From NCBI GenBank assembly GCA_016871855.1, contig VHBQ01000001.1, forward strand, positions 62,001-126,000: a stretch of DNA of 64,000 bases, in the 5' to 3' direction. Below the pieces are notes generated by a model that searched no databases, was not told the origin of the DNA, and worked only from the letters and a program-made list of their open reading frames with translations. Both the position numbers and the translations under genes were made by a program. Below, in pieces: positions 16,721 through 26,153 of the stretch; positions within the stretch are counted from its first letter, which is position 1; each line of letters starts with the position of its first letter. Source of the stretch: Gemmatimonadota bacterium. Lineage in GTDB: Bacteria; Gemmatimonadota; Gemmatimonadetes; Gemmatimonadales; Gemmatimonadaceae.

Positions 16721-18340
16721 GTGCACCTTCTCGCCCAGACTGCCGTGATCACCCTCGCCATCGTCAATGCGCGCGTCTGGACCGGCGACGCACGCCGTCC
16801 GTGGGCCGACGCCGTGGCGGTGGAAGGGAACCGCATCACCGCGGTTGGATCGAGCGCCGAGGTGCGCAAACTCGCCGGCGCGCAGACGCGCGTCATCGAT
16901 GCGCGCGGCGCGATGCTCGTGCCCGGCTTCATTGACGCGCACGTCCACTTCACCGACGGCGGCTTTGCCCTCCAGTCGGTGAAGCTGCGCGACGCCAAGA
17001 CGAAGGCCGAGTTCATCCAGCGCATTGGCGCGTTCGCCAAGACCGTGCCGGCGGGCACGTGGATCACCAACGGCGACTGGGATCACGAGAACTGGGGCGG
17101 GGAACTCCCCACGCGCCAGTGGATCGATTCGGTGACGCCCAACAACCCGGTCTGGATCAACCGCCTCGACGGGCACATGAGCCTGGCCAACACCGCGGCG
17201 CTCGCGGCGGCCAAGGTGACGGCCGCGGTGAAGGACGTGGACGGCGGGACGATCGTGCGCGATGCGTCGGGCGAGCCGACGGGGATCTTCAAGGACAACG
17301 CGATGGGGATCGTCGGGAGCGCGGTGCCGCCGGACAGCCCCGAGATGATTGACCGCGCGCTGCGCGCGGCAATGCGCTATGTGAACGAGCAGGGCGTCAC
17401 TGCCGTGCACAACATGGGCACATGGGGCGAACTGGCTGCGTTCGAGCGGGCGCACGCCGCTGGCGACCTCACCACGCGCATCTATGCCGCCGTTCCCATC
17501 GGCAGCTGGAAGCGTCTCGCCGACACGGTGAAGGCGCGCGGCTTCGGCGACGACTGGGTGCGCATTGGCGGGCTCAAGGGGTTTGTGGACGGCTCCATCG
17601 GCTCGCACACCGCCGCGATGCTCGAGCCGTTCACCGACGCGCCCAACGACCGCGGCCTGATGGTGAGCGCCGAGTCCGATCTGTACCAGTGGGCCTCGGC
17701 GGCGGACAAGGCCGGGCTGCAGCTGCTCATTCACGCCATCGGCGACCGGGCGATTCGCGTGCAGCTCGACATTTTCGAGCGCGTGGCGAAGGAGAACGGC
17801 CCGCGTGACCGCCGCTTCCGCATCGAGCACGCGCAGCACGTTGCCCCGGCCGATATCGCGCGTTTCGGCGCGCTTGGCGTCATTCCCTCGATGCAGCCGT
17901 ACCACGCGATTGACGACGGCCGCTGGGTGGAGAAGGTGATTGGTCCGGAGCGCGCCAAGGGGACGTACGCGTTCCGGTCCCTGCTCGACACCAAGGCGCC
18001 GCTCGCCTTTGGCAGCGACTGGTTCGTCGCGCCTCCGACGCCGCTGATGGGGATCTACGGCGCGGTGACGCGCCGCACGCTCGACGAGAAGCGTCCGGGC
18101 GGCTGGGTACCCGAGCAGAAGATTACGGTCGAGGAAGCACTGCGGGCGTACACGGCCGGCGCCGCGTACGCTGGCTTTGCCGAGCAGAATCGCGGCGTCA
18201 TCAAGAAGGGGATGCTCGCCGATCTCACGATGATCGACCGCGACCTGACGACGATTCCGCCGGAGACCATTCGCGACGCGAAGGTGATCCGGACGATTGT
18301 GGATGGGAAGGTGGTCTTTGAGGTGACCGACGGCCGGTAG
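16721..18340 (+). CDS. YtcJ-type amidohydrolase (amidohydrolase family 3)
   Basis: The protein has 539 residues; the GTG start at 16721 sits 5 bases after GGAGGGG. Motifs are characteristic of the YtcJ/amidohydrolase-3 group: MLVPGFIDAHVHFTDGG (HxH), INGDWDHENWGGELP (seen here as NGDWDHENW), GLKGFVDGSIGSHTAAM, LLIHAIGDRAIR, FRIEHAQHV and LAFGSDWFVAPP (catalytic Asp region). A short hydrophobic N-terminus (VHLLAQTAVITLAIVNARV) is too close to the domain to be a sure signal peptide. Substrates in this group are mostly unassigned. Confidence 0.88.
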   Translation: MHLLAQTAVITLAIVNARVWTGDARRPWADAVAVEGNRITAVGSSAEVRKLAGAQTRVIDARGAMLVPGFIDAHVHFTDGGFALQSVKLRDAKTKAEFIQRIGAFAKTVPAGTWITNGDWDHENWGGELPTRQWIDSVTPNNPVWINRLDGHMSLANTAALAAAKVTAAVKDVDGGTIVRDASGEPTGIFKDNAMGIVGSAVPPDSPEMIDRALRAAMRYVNEQGVTAVHNMGTWGELAAFERAHAAGDLTTRIYAAVPIGSWKRLADTVKARGFGDDWVRIGGLKGFVDGSIGSHTAAMLEPFTDAPNDRGLMVSAESDLYQWASAADKAGLQLLIHAIGDRAIRVQLDIFERVAKENGPRDRRFRIEHAQHVAPADIARFGALGVIPSMQPYHAIDDGRWVEKVIGPERAKGTYAFRSLLDTKAPLAFGSDWFVAPPTPLMGIYGAVTRRTLDEKRPGGWVPEQKITVEEALRAYTAGAAYAGFAEQNRGVIKKGMLADLTMIDRDLTTIPPETIRDAKVIRTIVDGKVVFEVTDGR

Positions 18341-18372
18341 CGCAGCATCACCTGCAGGCCGCAGGAGGTCGA

Positions 18373-18774
18373 GTGCGCCATTCAGTCGTGTTGTTCGCCG
18401 TGCTCGCGGGGTCGCTCCTGGCGGGATGCGCGGGACGCGTGCGCAGCGGCGGCGAGGATCCGTCCTCGAAATCCATGCTGGTGCGCGCGCAGATCGCGGA
18501 TTCCCGTTTCACGACGGCGTATGACGTCGTGCGCGCGCTGCGAAACAACTGGTTGAATTCTCGCGGGATCGACAGTTTCCGCAATCGGACCGAAGTGCAG
18601 GTGTATCTCGACGGCGTGCACCTCGGGAGCGTTCAGGCGCTGCAGGGCCTCTCAGCGGCGTCCATCCAGTACATGCAGTACATCAATGGCGCCGACGCCA
18701 CCACGCGCTGGGGAACCGGGCACGGGCGCGGGGTGATCTACGTGGGGACGGGGACGCCGCCGGCCAAACCATGA
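18373..18774 (+). CDS. Small lipoprotein with TonB-plug-like C-terminus
   Basis: The 133-residue protein has a lipobox (LFAVLAGSLLAGC, Cys near 18). The start is GTG 18373, 6 bases after GGAGG. The mature part has FTTAYDVVRALRNNWLNSRG, then VQVYLDGVHLGSVQALQGL, and ends WGTGHGRGVIYVGTG. The last two blocks resemble the plug domain that ends CarboxypepD/TonB-receptor N-termini (YxDG ... GxIxVxT), but no beta-barrel follows. It is paralogous to the convergent gene at 18779-19201. The function is unknown. Confidence 0.72.
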   Translation: MRHSVVLFAVLAGSLLAGCAGRVRSGGEDPSSKSMLVRAQIADSRFTTAYDVVRALRNNWLNSRGIDSFRNRTEVQVYLDGVHLGSVQALQGLSAASIQYMQYINGADATTRWGTGHGRGVIYVGTGTPPAKP

Positions 18775-18778
18775 GCCG

Positions 18779-19201
18779 TCAAGCCGGCGGCGGCCCCGAC
18801 ATCCCCTGCGGCATCACCTTGGTGCTGACGTAGATCGCCCCCGCGCCGTGGTCGATCCCCCACCGCGCCGACGCGTCCTGCGCGCTGTAGTAGCGGATGT
18901 ACTGAATGGGGAGCGTCTGCACGGTCGAGAGCGACGAGGGGTCCCCGATCCGCACGCCGTCGAGGTAGACCTGGATGACGGCCGGGTAGCGGAAACTCTC
19001 CGGGCGCACGGTGTTGAGCCACGAGCCGCGCAGGGTCTTCACCGCGTCGTAGGCGTTGGTGAACTGCCCCTCTTGGATCTGCTGGCGCGTGATGAGCGAC
19101 GAATCGAAGCGGGCACGGCTTTGCGGCGCGGGATTCGATGAACAGGCGACAGCGAGCGCCGTCAGCGTGACGGCGACGTGAAGCAGGGCGCGACGGCGCA
19201 C
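18779..19201 (-). CDS. Small lipoprotein, convergent paralogue of 18373-18774
   Basis: The 140-residue lipoprotein (lipobox TLTALAVAC) has the same block order as its neighbour: FTNAYDAVKTLRGSWLNT, VIQVYLDGVRIGDPSSL, YIRYYSAQDASARWG, GAGAIYVST. The two genes face each other with only 4 bases between stops, so they did not arise by simple tandem duplication. The function is unknown. A hairpin at 19272-19299 separates it from the gene upstream. Confidence 0.74.
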   Translation of the reverse strand: MRRRALLHVAVTLTALAVACSSNPAPQSRARFDSSLITRQQIQEGQFTNAYDAVKTLRGSWLNTVRPESFRYPAVIQVYLDGVRIGDPSSLSTVQTLPIQYIRYYSAQDASARWGIDHGAGAIYVSTKVMPQGMSGPPPA

Positions 19202-19271
19202 GGTATACCCCGGGGAGGCGGCGTGGGTGTGGTGTCCGTCTCAGATTGCCGCGCGGGCCTGTGCGAAGCAA

Positions 19272-19299
19272 GAGGCGGCCACGTCGCCGCGGCCGCCTC
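19272..19299 (-). terminator. Hairpin terminator after the thioredoxin-like gene
   Basis: The 9-bp perfect stem GAGGCGGCC (19272-19280) / GGCCGCCTC (19291-19299) with a 10-base loop lies about 20 bases past the stop of the minus-strand gene at 19320. On the minus strand it is followed by TTGCTTCG, a weak T-rich tail. Confidence 0.6.
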
Positions 19300-19319
19300 G
19301 GTCCTGGCGCGAGTGCCAA

Positions 19320-19817
19320 CTACTGCGCGGTCAGCGCGCGCGCGAGACCCTGGCCCTTTTCCTCGTTGAACGATCCCGCCGTGCGCCACAGCACGTGCCC
19401 CTCGCGGTCCACGACCAGCACGTGGATCTCGCGTTCGCTGGCGATGCCCAGCGCTCTCTTGAACGGTCCCTTGTCGAGATAGAGCGTGATCGTCCGCTCG
19501 CGGGCCCCGAGGTCGTCGATGCCACCTCGCATTCCGCGGTTCAACATCCAGCGCATCGGCGCGACCATCCGATAGATGGTCGGGATCTCGTAGTACTCCG
19601 TGTCCGGCGTGCGCGCGACCAGCGGCTTCACGAATGGCACCCAGCTGTCCACTTCCTTCTGCTGCTCGCGCTGGAAGGCGATGAAGACGACGTTGCGCTC
19701 CCCCGCGAAGTCGTGCGGCAGGGTGAAGGTCTTTCCTTCGAGGTTGTCGGAGGTGACGGTCGGAAAGCGAGCGCTGTCTGCGGCGAGGGCCAAGGAGAGG
19801 GCGAGGGTCAGGAGCAC
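19320..19817 (-). CDS. Secreted thioredoxin-fold protein lacking CxxC (ATP10/TlpA-like)
   Basis: From GTG 19817 the protein has 165 residues with a signal peptide (LLTLALSLALAADSA). A longer frame only adds repeat-A4 peptides. The fold is suggested by FPTVTSDNLEGKTFTLPHDF, NVVFIAFQREQQKEVDSW, IHVLVVDREGHVLWRTAGSF. The second block sits where redox-active CxxC occurs in TlpA proteins but has QREQQ instead, as in the ATP10 family. It is probably a chaperone or binding protein rather than a disulfide reductase. The start has no good Shine-Dalgarno. Confidence 0.7.
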   Translation of the reverse strand: MLLTLALSLALAADSARFPTVTSDNLEGKTFTLPHDFAGERNVVFIAFQREQQKEVDSWVPFVKPLVARTPDTEYYEIPTIYRMVAPMRWMLNRGMRGGIDDLGARERTITLYLDKGPFKRALGIASEREIHVLVVDREGHVLWRTAGSFNEEKGQGLARALTAQ

Positions 19818-19825
19818 TGGATGGT

Positions 19826-19926
19826 GACGGTGGACGGTCGACGGTGGACGGTGGACGGTGGATGAACGGCGAAGGGCCGAGGATCGTTCCCCCGGCCCTC
19901 TACCGTCCACCGTCAACCGTCCACCG

Positions 19927-19928
<2 letters not shown>
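19826..19928. repeat. Heptamer hairpin element A4
   Basis: Left arm 19826-19860 has five units (GACGGTG, GACGGTC, then three GACGGTG). Right arm 19901-19928 has four units (TACCGTC, CACCGTC, AACCGTC, CACCGTC). The 40-base loop (GATGAACGGCGAAGGGCC...) contains a GGGCCG/CGGCCC inner stem. The last right unit overlaps the stop codon of the E1 gene. Confidence 0.9.
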
Positions 19929-22038
<2,110 letters not shown>

Positions 22039-22187
22039 GGGTCGGGGCGATCGGGGGCCAGCAGGCGGCCAGCGGGCCGCGGGGAAACCAGAAAAATAGT
22101 CCCAACCAGCAGTCAGGGGGAGCGTCTGCCCTTGACCGTGCGCCGCCGCCGTGGAATTTGAGCGCATCGCCAACCTGTGAGCCCCCC

Positions 22188-22862
22188 GTGCGTGCACCCA
22201 CGTTCCTCGCCGTGCTGGTCGCGGCGGCGCCGCTCGTCGCACAGTCAACGGCCGTTCAGCCACCGCCCGCGCCAACCGGCTGGCAGTGGCGGCTCGATAC
22301 TCCCGGCCGCATCGCGAACATCCCGAACTCAACCGCCACGGACTCGACCTTCCGCTTCGAGGACATGGCTCCAGGCTGGCATGTCACGATGGGCCCCGGC
22401 GGCTTCTTGTACGACCCCGCCAACACGGCCAACGGCCGGTTCGCCGTGCAGGCCGAGATGATCCTGTTCCCGAGCAAGACCAATGACGAGTTCGGGCTCT
22501 TCATCGGCGGCAGCGACGGCGGCACGGGTGGCGAGGCGGTGTCGTGGTTCGTGGTGCGGCGCGACGGGCAGGCTGGGGTCTTCGCCTTCAGCGGCGGCCA
22601 GATGCGTCCCGTCAGTGACTGGGCGCCACGCGAGGGAATCAAGCCGCTGGCCGCCGATGGCACGGTCCGCACCGTGGTGCGGGTGCTCGCCGAGCCCGAT
22701 TCGGTGCGCTACTTCGTGGATGGCAACTGCGTGGGCGCCTGGGCGCGCGCATCACTGCCCGTGGACGGCGTGTATGGCTTCCGCATCGGCCGCGGTACCA
22801 ACATGCACATCACCAACCTCGACATCACGCGTCGGCACGCGCCGTTCCCGGTGCGCCGCTAG
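22188..22862 (+). CDS. Secreted lectin/glucanase-fold (DUF1080-like) protein
   Basis: The protein has 224 residues from GTG 22188 with a signal peptide ([19 protein letters not shown]). The mature part reads as a concanavalin-like jelly roll: [92 protein letters not shown]. Similar domains bind or cleave sugars, but no catalytic residues can be assigned. It is divergent from the E1 gene (149-base spacer). A TTGACC (22131 region) followed 17 bases on by AATTTG is a weak promoter candidate. Confidence 0.75.
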   Translation: MRAPTFLAVLVAAAPLVAQSTAVQPPPAPTGWQWRLDTPGRIANIPNSTATDSTFRFEDMAPGWHVTMGPGGFLYDPANTANGRFAVQAEMILFPSKTNDEFGLFIGGSDGGTGGEAVSWFVVRRDGQAGVFAFSGGQMRPVSDWAPREGIKPLAADGTVRTVVRVLAEPDSVRYFVDGNCVGAWARASLPVDGVYGFRIGRGTNMHITNLDITRRHAPFPVRR

Positions 22863-22941
22863 CGCCAGCGGCGCAGCACGCGGCGTCCGGCTCCCGGGCG
22901 CCGCGCTCCCGCATCGGGCGTCGCGAAGGTAGCGTTGAAGG

Positions 22942-23331
22942 ATGCCGAGCAAGGGACGCAGGTACCGCACCGTAGAGGTCGAGGGCTTCGAGGTCCTCGT
23001 CGGCAAGGCCGCGAGCGACAACGACTACCTCACGCTGAAGGTCGCCAAGCCGCTCGACCTGTGGCTCCACGTGGCCGGCGTGCCGGGGAGCCATGTGGTG
23101 GTGCGCAATCCCGACAAGCTGCCGGAGATCCCCAAGCCAGTGGTGGAGCGCGCCGCCGAGTACGCGGCGTACTACAGCAAGGCGCGCGAGGCGCGCGGCA
23201 AGGTGGAGGTGCACGTCTGCTGGGCCAGCGATGTGCGCAAGGAGCGCGGCGCACCCGCCGGCGAGGTGACGCTCCGGCGCTGGGACAAGATCAAGGTGTA
23301 CCCACGCGCGCTGGCCGCGGACGATGAATAA
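22942..23331 (+). CDS. Stand-alone NFACT-R (DUF814) RNA-binding domain protein
   Basis: The 129-residue protein consists only of the NFACT-R domain found at the C-terminus of RqcH/Fbp54/NEMF: GFEVLVGKAASDNDYLTLKVA, DLWLHVAGVPGSHVVVRN, AAYYSKAREARGKVEVHVC, VRKERGAPAGEVTLRRWDKIKV. The N-terminal NFACT domain and coiled coils that RqcH uses on stalled 50S subunits are absent. Short NFACT-R proteins may bind ribosomes or tRNA in quality control; this is inference. Its stop lies inside the next gene's start region (8-base overlap). Confidence 0.88.
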   Translation: MPSKGRRYRTVEVEGFEVLVGKAASDNDYLTLKVAKPLDLWLHVAGVPGSHVVVRNPDKLPEIPKPVVERAAEYAAYYSKAREARGKVEVHVCWASDVRKERGAPAGEVTLRRWDKIKVYPRALAADDE

Positions 23332-24241
23332 GTATCATATCGCTACTATATTGACGCTCGCCGCGGCCGCCGCCTCGGCGCAGGTCCCCGCCCCCGCCGC
23401 GCAAAACCCGTCGCCGATGCAGGAGCGCACGCGGCGGCACGAGCGCCTCGACCAGTCCCGCATCGCCGATGTGGGCGTGAACCTCACCATCGACAGTCTC
23501 CTGCCACGGCCGGTCGAGGTGTTCATCCCCCAGCGCGCGCTGACCGCTGACTCCGCGCCGCTGCTCATCCACTTCATGGGCGCGACGTGGCTGCCGAAGC
23601 GCGTCGCCGCGCAGTTTCCACGGCCGGTCGTCGTTGCCGCCGTCTACCTGGGCGCCGGCTCGGCCGTCTACGCGCGTCCGTTCGCCGACGACACGCTGCT
23701 GTACGGCCGCCTGCTCGACACCATCGTGGCGCGCGTCGCGCAGGTGACGAGCGCGCCGCGCATCACTGGCGTCTACCTGAGCGGCTTCAGCGCCGGCTAC
23801 GGCGCGATCCGCGAGATCGTGCGGCGGCCGCACCACCTGCCGCGCGTGGATGGCGCGCTGCTGCTCGACGGATTGCACGCGGGATACGTGCCCGAGCGCA
23901 CACCGCTCGCCGACGGCGGCTCGATTGACACGACAGGCCTCGCGCCGTTCTCGTCTTTCGCGCGACTGGCCGTCGAGGGACGGAAACGCTTCGTGGTCAC
24001 GCACAGCGAGATCTTTCCAGGCACATTCGCCAGCACCACGGAATGCACGGACTGGCTGCTCGACGCCCTGCGGCTCGGACGCACGGCCGTGCTTGAGTGG
24101 GGGCCGCTTGGGATGCAGCTGCTCAGCCGCACCACCGCGGGGCGCTTCGAGCTGCTCGGCTTCGCCGGCAACACCGGCCCCGACCACATTGACCACCTCC
24201 ACGGGCTGGGGACGTTCCTCGAACGCCTGCTCGCCCCGTAG
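23324..24241 (+). CDS. Secreted alpha/beta-hydrolase-like protein
   Basis: The 305-residue protein has a signal peptide (ATILTLAAAAASAQ). The alpha/beta-hydrolase nucleophile elbow is GVYLSGFSAGYGAIREI (Ser in GFSAG), preceded by PLLIHFMGATWLPK where the oxyanion strand would be. GNTGPDHIDHLHGL near the C-terminus could supply the catalytic His. The substrate is unknown; it is PHB-depolymerase/esterase-like in outline only. The start overlaps the NFACT-R gene by 8 bases, so they are probably co-expressed. Confidence 0.75.
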   Translation: MNKYHIATILTLAAAAASAQVPAPAAQNPSPMQERTRRHERLDQSRIADVGVNLTIDSLLPRPVEVFIPQRALTADSAPLLIHFMGATWLPKRVAAQFPRPVVVAAVYLGAGSAVYARPFADDTLLYGRLLDTIVARVAQVTSAPRITGVYLSGFSAGYGAIREIVRRPHHLPRVDGALLLDGLHAGYVPERTPLADGGSIDTTGLAPFSSFARLAVEGRKRFVVTHSEIFPGTFASTTECTDWLLDALRLGRTAVLEWGPLGMQLLSRTTAGRFELLGFAGNTGPDHIDHLHGLGTFLERLLAP

Positions 24242-24253
24242 TCCGGAATCCTG

Positions 24254-25312
24254 ATGCGCGTTCCCTTGTTGATCGTCTCGCTGTCCCTCGGCGCCGCGCA
24301 GGCCGTGGCGCAGGGCACCCAGGGCGGTTTCGTCGCCCGGAACTTCACCTTCGCGTCGGGCGAATCACTCGCCGAACTGCGATTGCACTACACGACGCTC
24401 GGCGCGCCGCGCCGCGACGCCGCCGGCGTGGTGAGAAACGCGGTGATGATCCTGCACGGGACCGGCGGTTCCGGACGGAGCTTCCTGACGCCGGGATACG
24501 CCGGCGAGTTGTTCGGCCCGGGCAAACTGCTCGACACGGCGCGCTACTACGTCGTTCTCCCCGACGGCATCGGGCACGGCGGATCGAGCAAGCCGAGTGA
24601 CGGGATGCGCACGCGGTTCCCCAAGTACACGTACGACGACATGGTGCGCGCCCAGCATCTCCTTCTCACGCAGGGACTCGGCGTGAGTCACCTGCGCATC
24701 ATCATGGGCACATCGATGGGGTGTATGCACGCGTGGGTGTGGGGATACACCTATCCCGATTTCGCCGATGGCCTCGTGCCGCTCGCCTGCGCGCCGGCGG
24801 CGATCGTCGGGCGGAACCGGATGATGCGCAAGATGATGATGGACGACATCCGACAGGAGCCTGGGTATCAGGGTGGCCAGTACACAGAACAGCCTCCGGG
24901 CCTGCGCGCCGCGTTGCAGATGCTGTACATGATGGGAAGCGCGCCGCTGCTGCAGCACCGTCAGGCGCCGACGCGTGACGCCGCCGACTCGGTGATCACG
25001 GCGTACCTCGATGCGCGGATGAAGGCGACCGACGCGAACGACATGCTCTACCAGTTCGACGCGTCGCGCGACTACGATCCCTCGCCGCACCTGCGGCGGA
25101 TCACGGCCCCGGTGCTCGCCATCAACTCCGCTGACGACCTGGTCAATCCGCCGGAACTTGGCATCGTCGAGCGGTTGATGCCGCAGGTGGCGAAGGGGCG
25201 GTTCGTTCTGCTCCCGATCACGCCGCAGACGCGCGGGCACGGCACGCACTCGGCGCCGACCGTATGGGGCGGACATCTCGCGGAGTTCCTCGCGGCGCTT
25301 CCGGAGCGGTAG
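24254..25312 (+). CDS. Secreted alpha/beta hydrolase of the MetX/homoserine-acyltransferase-like group
   Basis: The 352-residue protein has a signal peptide (PLLIVSLSLGAAQAVAQ). Motifs are VMILHGTGGSGRSF (oxyanion region), nucleophile Ser154 in IIMGTSMGCMHAW, acid Asp in LAINSADDLVNPPE and His in TRGHGTHS. The MIGTSMGGM-type elbow and the overall layout match the homoserine O-acetyltransferase family, but the export signal argues for a hydrolase rather than methionine biosynthesis. It follows the previous hydrolase by 12 bases. Confidence 0.85.
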   Translation: MRVPLLIVSLSLGAAQAVAQGTQGGFVARNFTFASGESLAELRLHYTTLGAPRRDAAGVVRNAVMILHGTGGSGRSFLTPGYAGELFGPGKLLDTARYYVVLPDGIGHGGSSKPSDGMRTRFPKYTYDDMVRAQHLLLTQGLGVSHLRIIMGTSMGCMHAWVWGYTYPDFADGLVPLACAPAAIVGRNRMMRKMMMDDIRQEPGYQGGQYTEQPPGLRAALQMLYMMGSAPLLQHRQAPTRDAADSVITAYLDARMKATDANDMLYQFDASRDYDPSPHLRRITAPVLAINSADDLVNPPELGIVERLMPQVAKGRFVLLPITPQTRGHGTHSAPTVWGGHLAEFLAALPER

Positions 25313-25370
25313 GCCGCCGGGCAACCGAGCGAGCCAAGCACCGGACATCCGAGCAAGCCCGACAGCGAGC

Positions 25371-25394
25371 GGCCCATCACCCTGCGGTGGGGCC
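25371..25394 (+). terminator. Hairpin after the MetX-like hydrolase gene
   Basis: GGCCC (25371-25375) and ACC (25379-25381) pair with GGT (25386-25388) and GGGCC (25390-25394); the next bases are TCTTG. It lies 59 bases past the stop. The intervening 25318-25370 is a GAGC/CCGAGC-rich stretch (CAACCGAGCGAGCC, CATCCGAGCAAGCC) that looks like a degenerate simple repeat. I see no gene in 25313-25637 apart from the structures listed here. Confidence 0.4.
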
Positions 25395-25396
25395 TC

Positions 25397-25626
25397 TTGC
25401 GCCAATTCGTGTTACGAAGCAAATCTGTGCTCGTCCATATGACGAAAGCAGGTTCCTCTACCCCCGGAGGACCCTTCGTCCATGGAGGCAGATGGCCGTA
25501 CTGTACGGGCACCCCATCCAGCGACGAATGCCGCGTCCGCCCAGTCAGGACGCGCGCTGGAGCCTCCTCCCCATCCGCCACGCCCCGTTCGGGACCAGTG
25601 TCCCAGACCGGGGCGTCGTCTTTTCC
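25397..25626 (+). ncRNA. Candidate structured RNA upstream of an HNH nuclease gene
   Basis: Six hairpins follow one another on the plus strand. (1) TTCGT 25406-25410 / ACGAA 25414-25418, extended by TTGC/GCAA. (2) TCGTC 25431-25435 / GACGA 25441-25445, extended by TGC/GCA. (3) GGT-CCTC 25451-25458 / GAGG-ACC 25467-25473. (4) A three-tier stem TTCGTC 25475-25480, GATGG 25491-25495, CCGT 25496-25499 with ACGG 25505-25508, CCATC 25514-25518, GACGAA 25523-25528. (5) CGCGTCC 25532-25538 / GGACGCG 25548-25554. (6) A terminator at 25580-25616. This density of perfect pairing without an ORF suggests a transcribed RNA of about 200-230 nt or a long leader. It matches no riboswitch, 6S, tmRNA or SRP pattern I can recall. 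Confidence 0.5.
25580..25626 (+). terminator. Strong Rho-independent terminator just before the HNH gene
   Basis: ACGCCCCG (25580-25587) pairs perfectly with CGGGGCGT (25609-25616) and an inner GGGAC (25591-25595) pairs with GTCCC (25600-25604), loop CAGT, followed by CGTCTTTT. Only the plus strand carries the T run. It ends 12 bases before the HNH start codon, so it would terminate the RNA above or act as an attenuator for the nuclease gene. Confidence 0.7.
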
Positions 25627-25637
25627 GGCGAGGTGCA

Positions 25638-26039
25638 ATGTCTCATCGGAGCGTCTACCGGTTCGCGCTGCCTCGTTCGCCCCGCGGTCTGGCCCGCCGT
25701 CACGATCACGGCGTCCCCCACCAGAAGCGGCACGTCAAGCGCGCCACCTTCCGTGACTGCGGTCGTCGCTGCGTCTATTGCGCGGCGCGGCTAGGACTGG
25801 AGGCGGCGACCCTCGACCATGTGATCCCTCTCTCGCGCGGCGGCAACCACCACCCGGGCAACCTCGTGGCCGCATGCGTGCAGTGCAATCAGCTGAAGGG
25901 ATCGATGCTGCCGGTGGAGTTCTTCACCCGCTACCCGTGGGCCGGGCAGAACTTCATGCGCTACGCGCGGGCGGCGCACCGGAGCGTGAAGCGGGGAGCG
26001 AGGCGGGCGGTGAGTTTGGCGTACGCGCGAGCGGCGTAA
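25638..26039 (+). CDS. HNH endonuclease
   Basis: The protein has 133 residues from ATG 25638, which has GAGG 5-8 bases upstream. The frame is open further back but only across the structured RNA region. The HNH/treble-clef site is complete: C45-x-x-C48 (RRCVYCAARL), D60-H61 (LDHVIPLSRGG), N75, and C80-x-x-C83 (ACVQCNQLKG). The basic flanks (KRHVKRA, RSVKRGARRA) suit DNA binding. There is no RuvC or PLMP-like part, so it is not IscB. Small free-standing HNH proteins of this kind are widespread and of unclear role. Confidence 0.88.
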   Translation: MSHRSVYRFALPRSPRGLARRHDHGVPHQKRHVKRATFRDCGRRCVYCAARLGLEAATLDHVIPLSRGGNHHPGNLVAACVQCNQLKGSMLPVEFFTRYPWAGQNFMRYARAAHRSVKRGARRAVSLAYARAA

Positions 26040-26051
26040 GCGAGAACAACT

Positions 26052-26153
26052 GACGGTAAACGGTTGACGGTGGACGGTGGATGACGGCGCTCGAGCGCTC
26101 GCCTCCGCCGTCCTCGCCTTTTATCGACCGTCCACCGTCGACCGTCTACCGTC
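26052..26153. repeat. Heptamer hairpin element A5
   Basis: Left arm 26052-26079 has four units (GACGGTA, AACGGTT, GACGGTG, GACGGTG). Right arm 26126-26153 has four units (GACCGTC, CACCGTC, GACCGTC, TACCGTC). The loop holds an inner palindrome GGCGCTCGAGCGC. The right arm is coding: it specifies the last residues (RRSTVDGR) and the stop region of the minus-strand methyltransferase gene. Confidence 0.88.

Noticed and set aside
25397..25626. HEARO/omega RNA of an IscB-type system
   Set aside because: The downstream nuclease is only 133 residues with an HNH site and no RuvC, bridge helix or PLMP motif; I cannot match the RNA to the HEARO fold.
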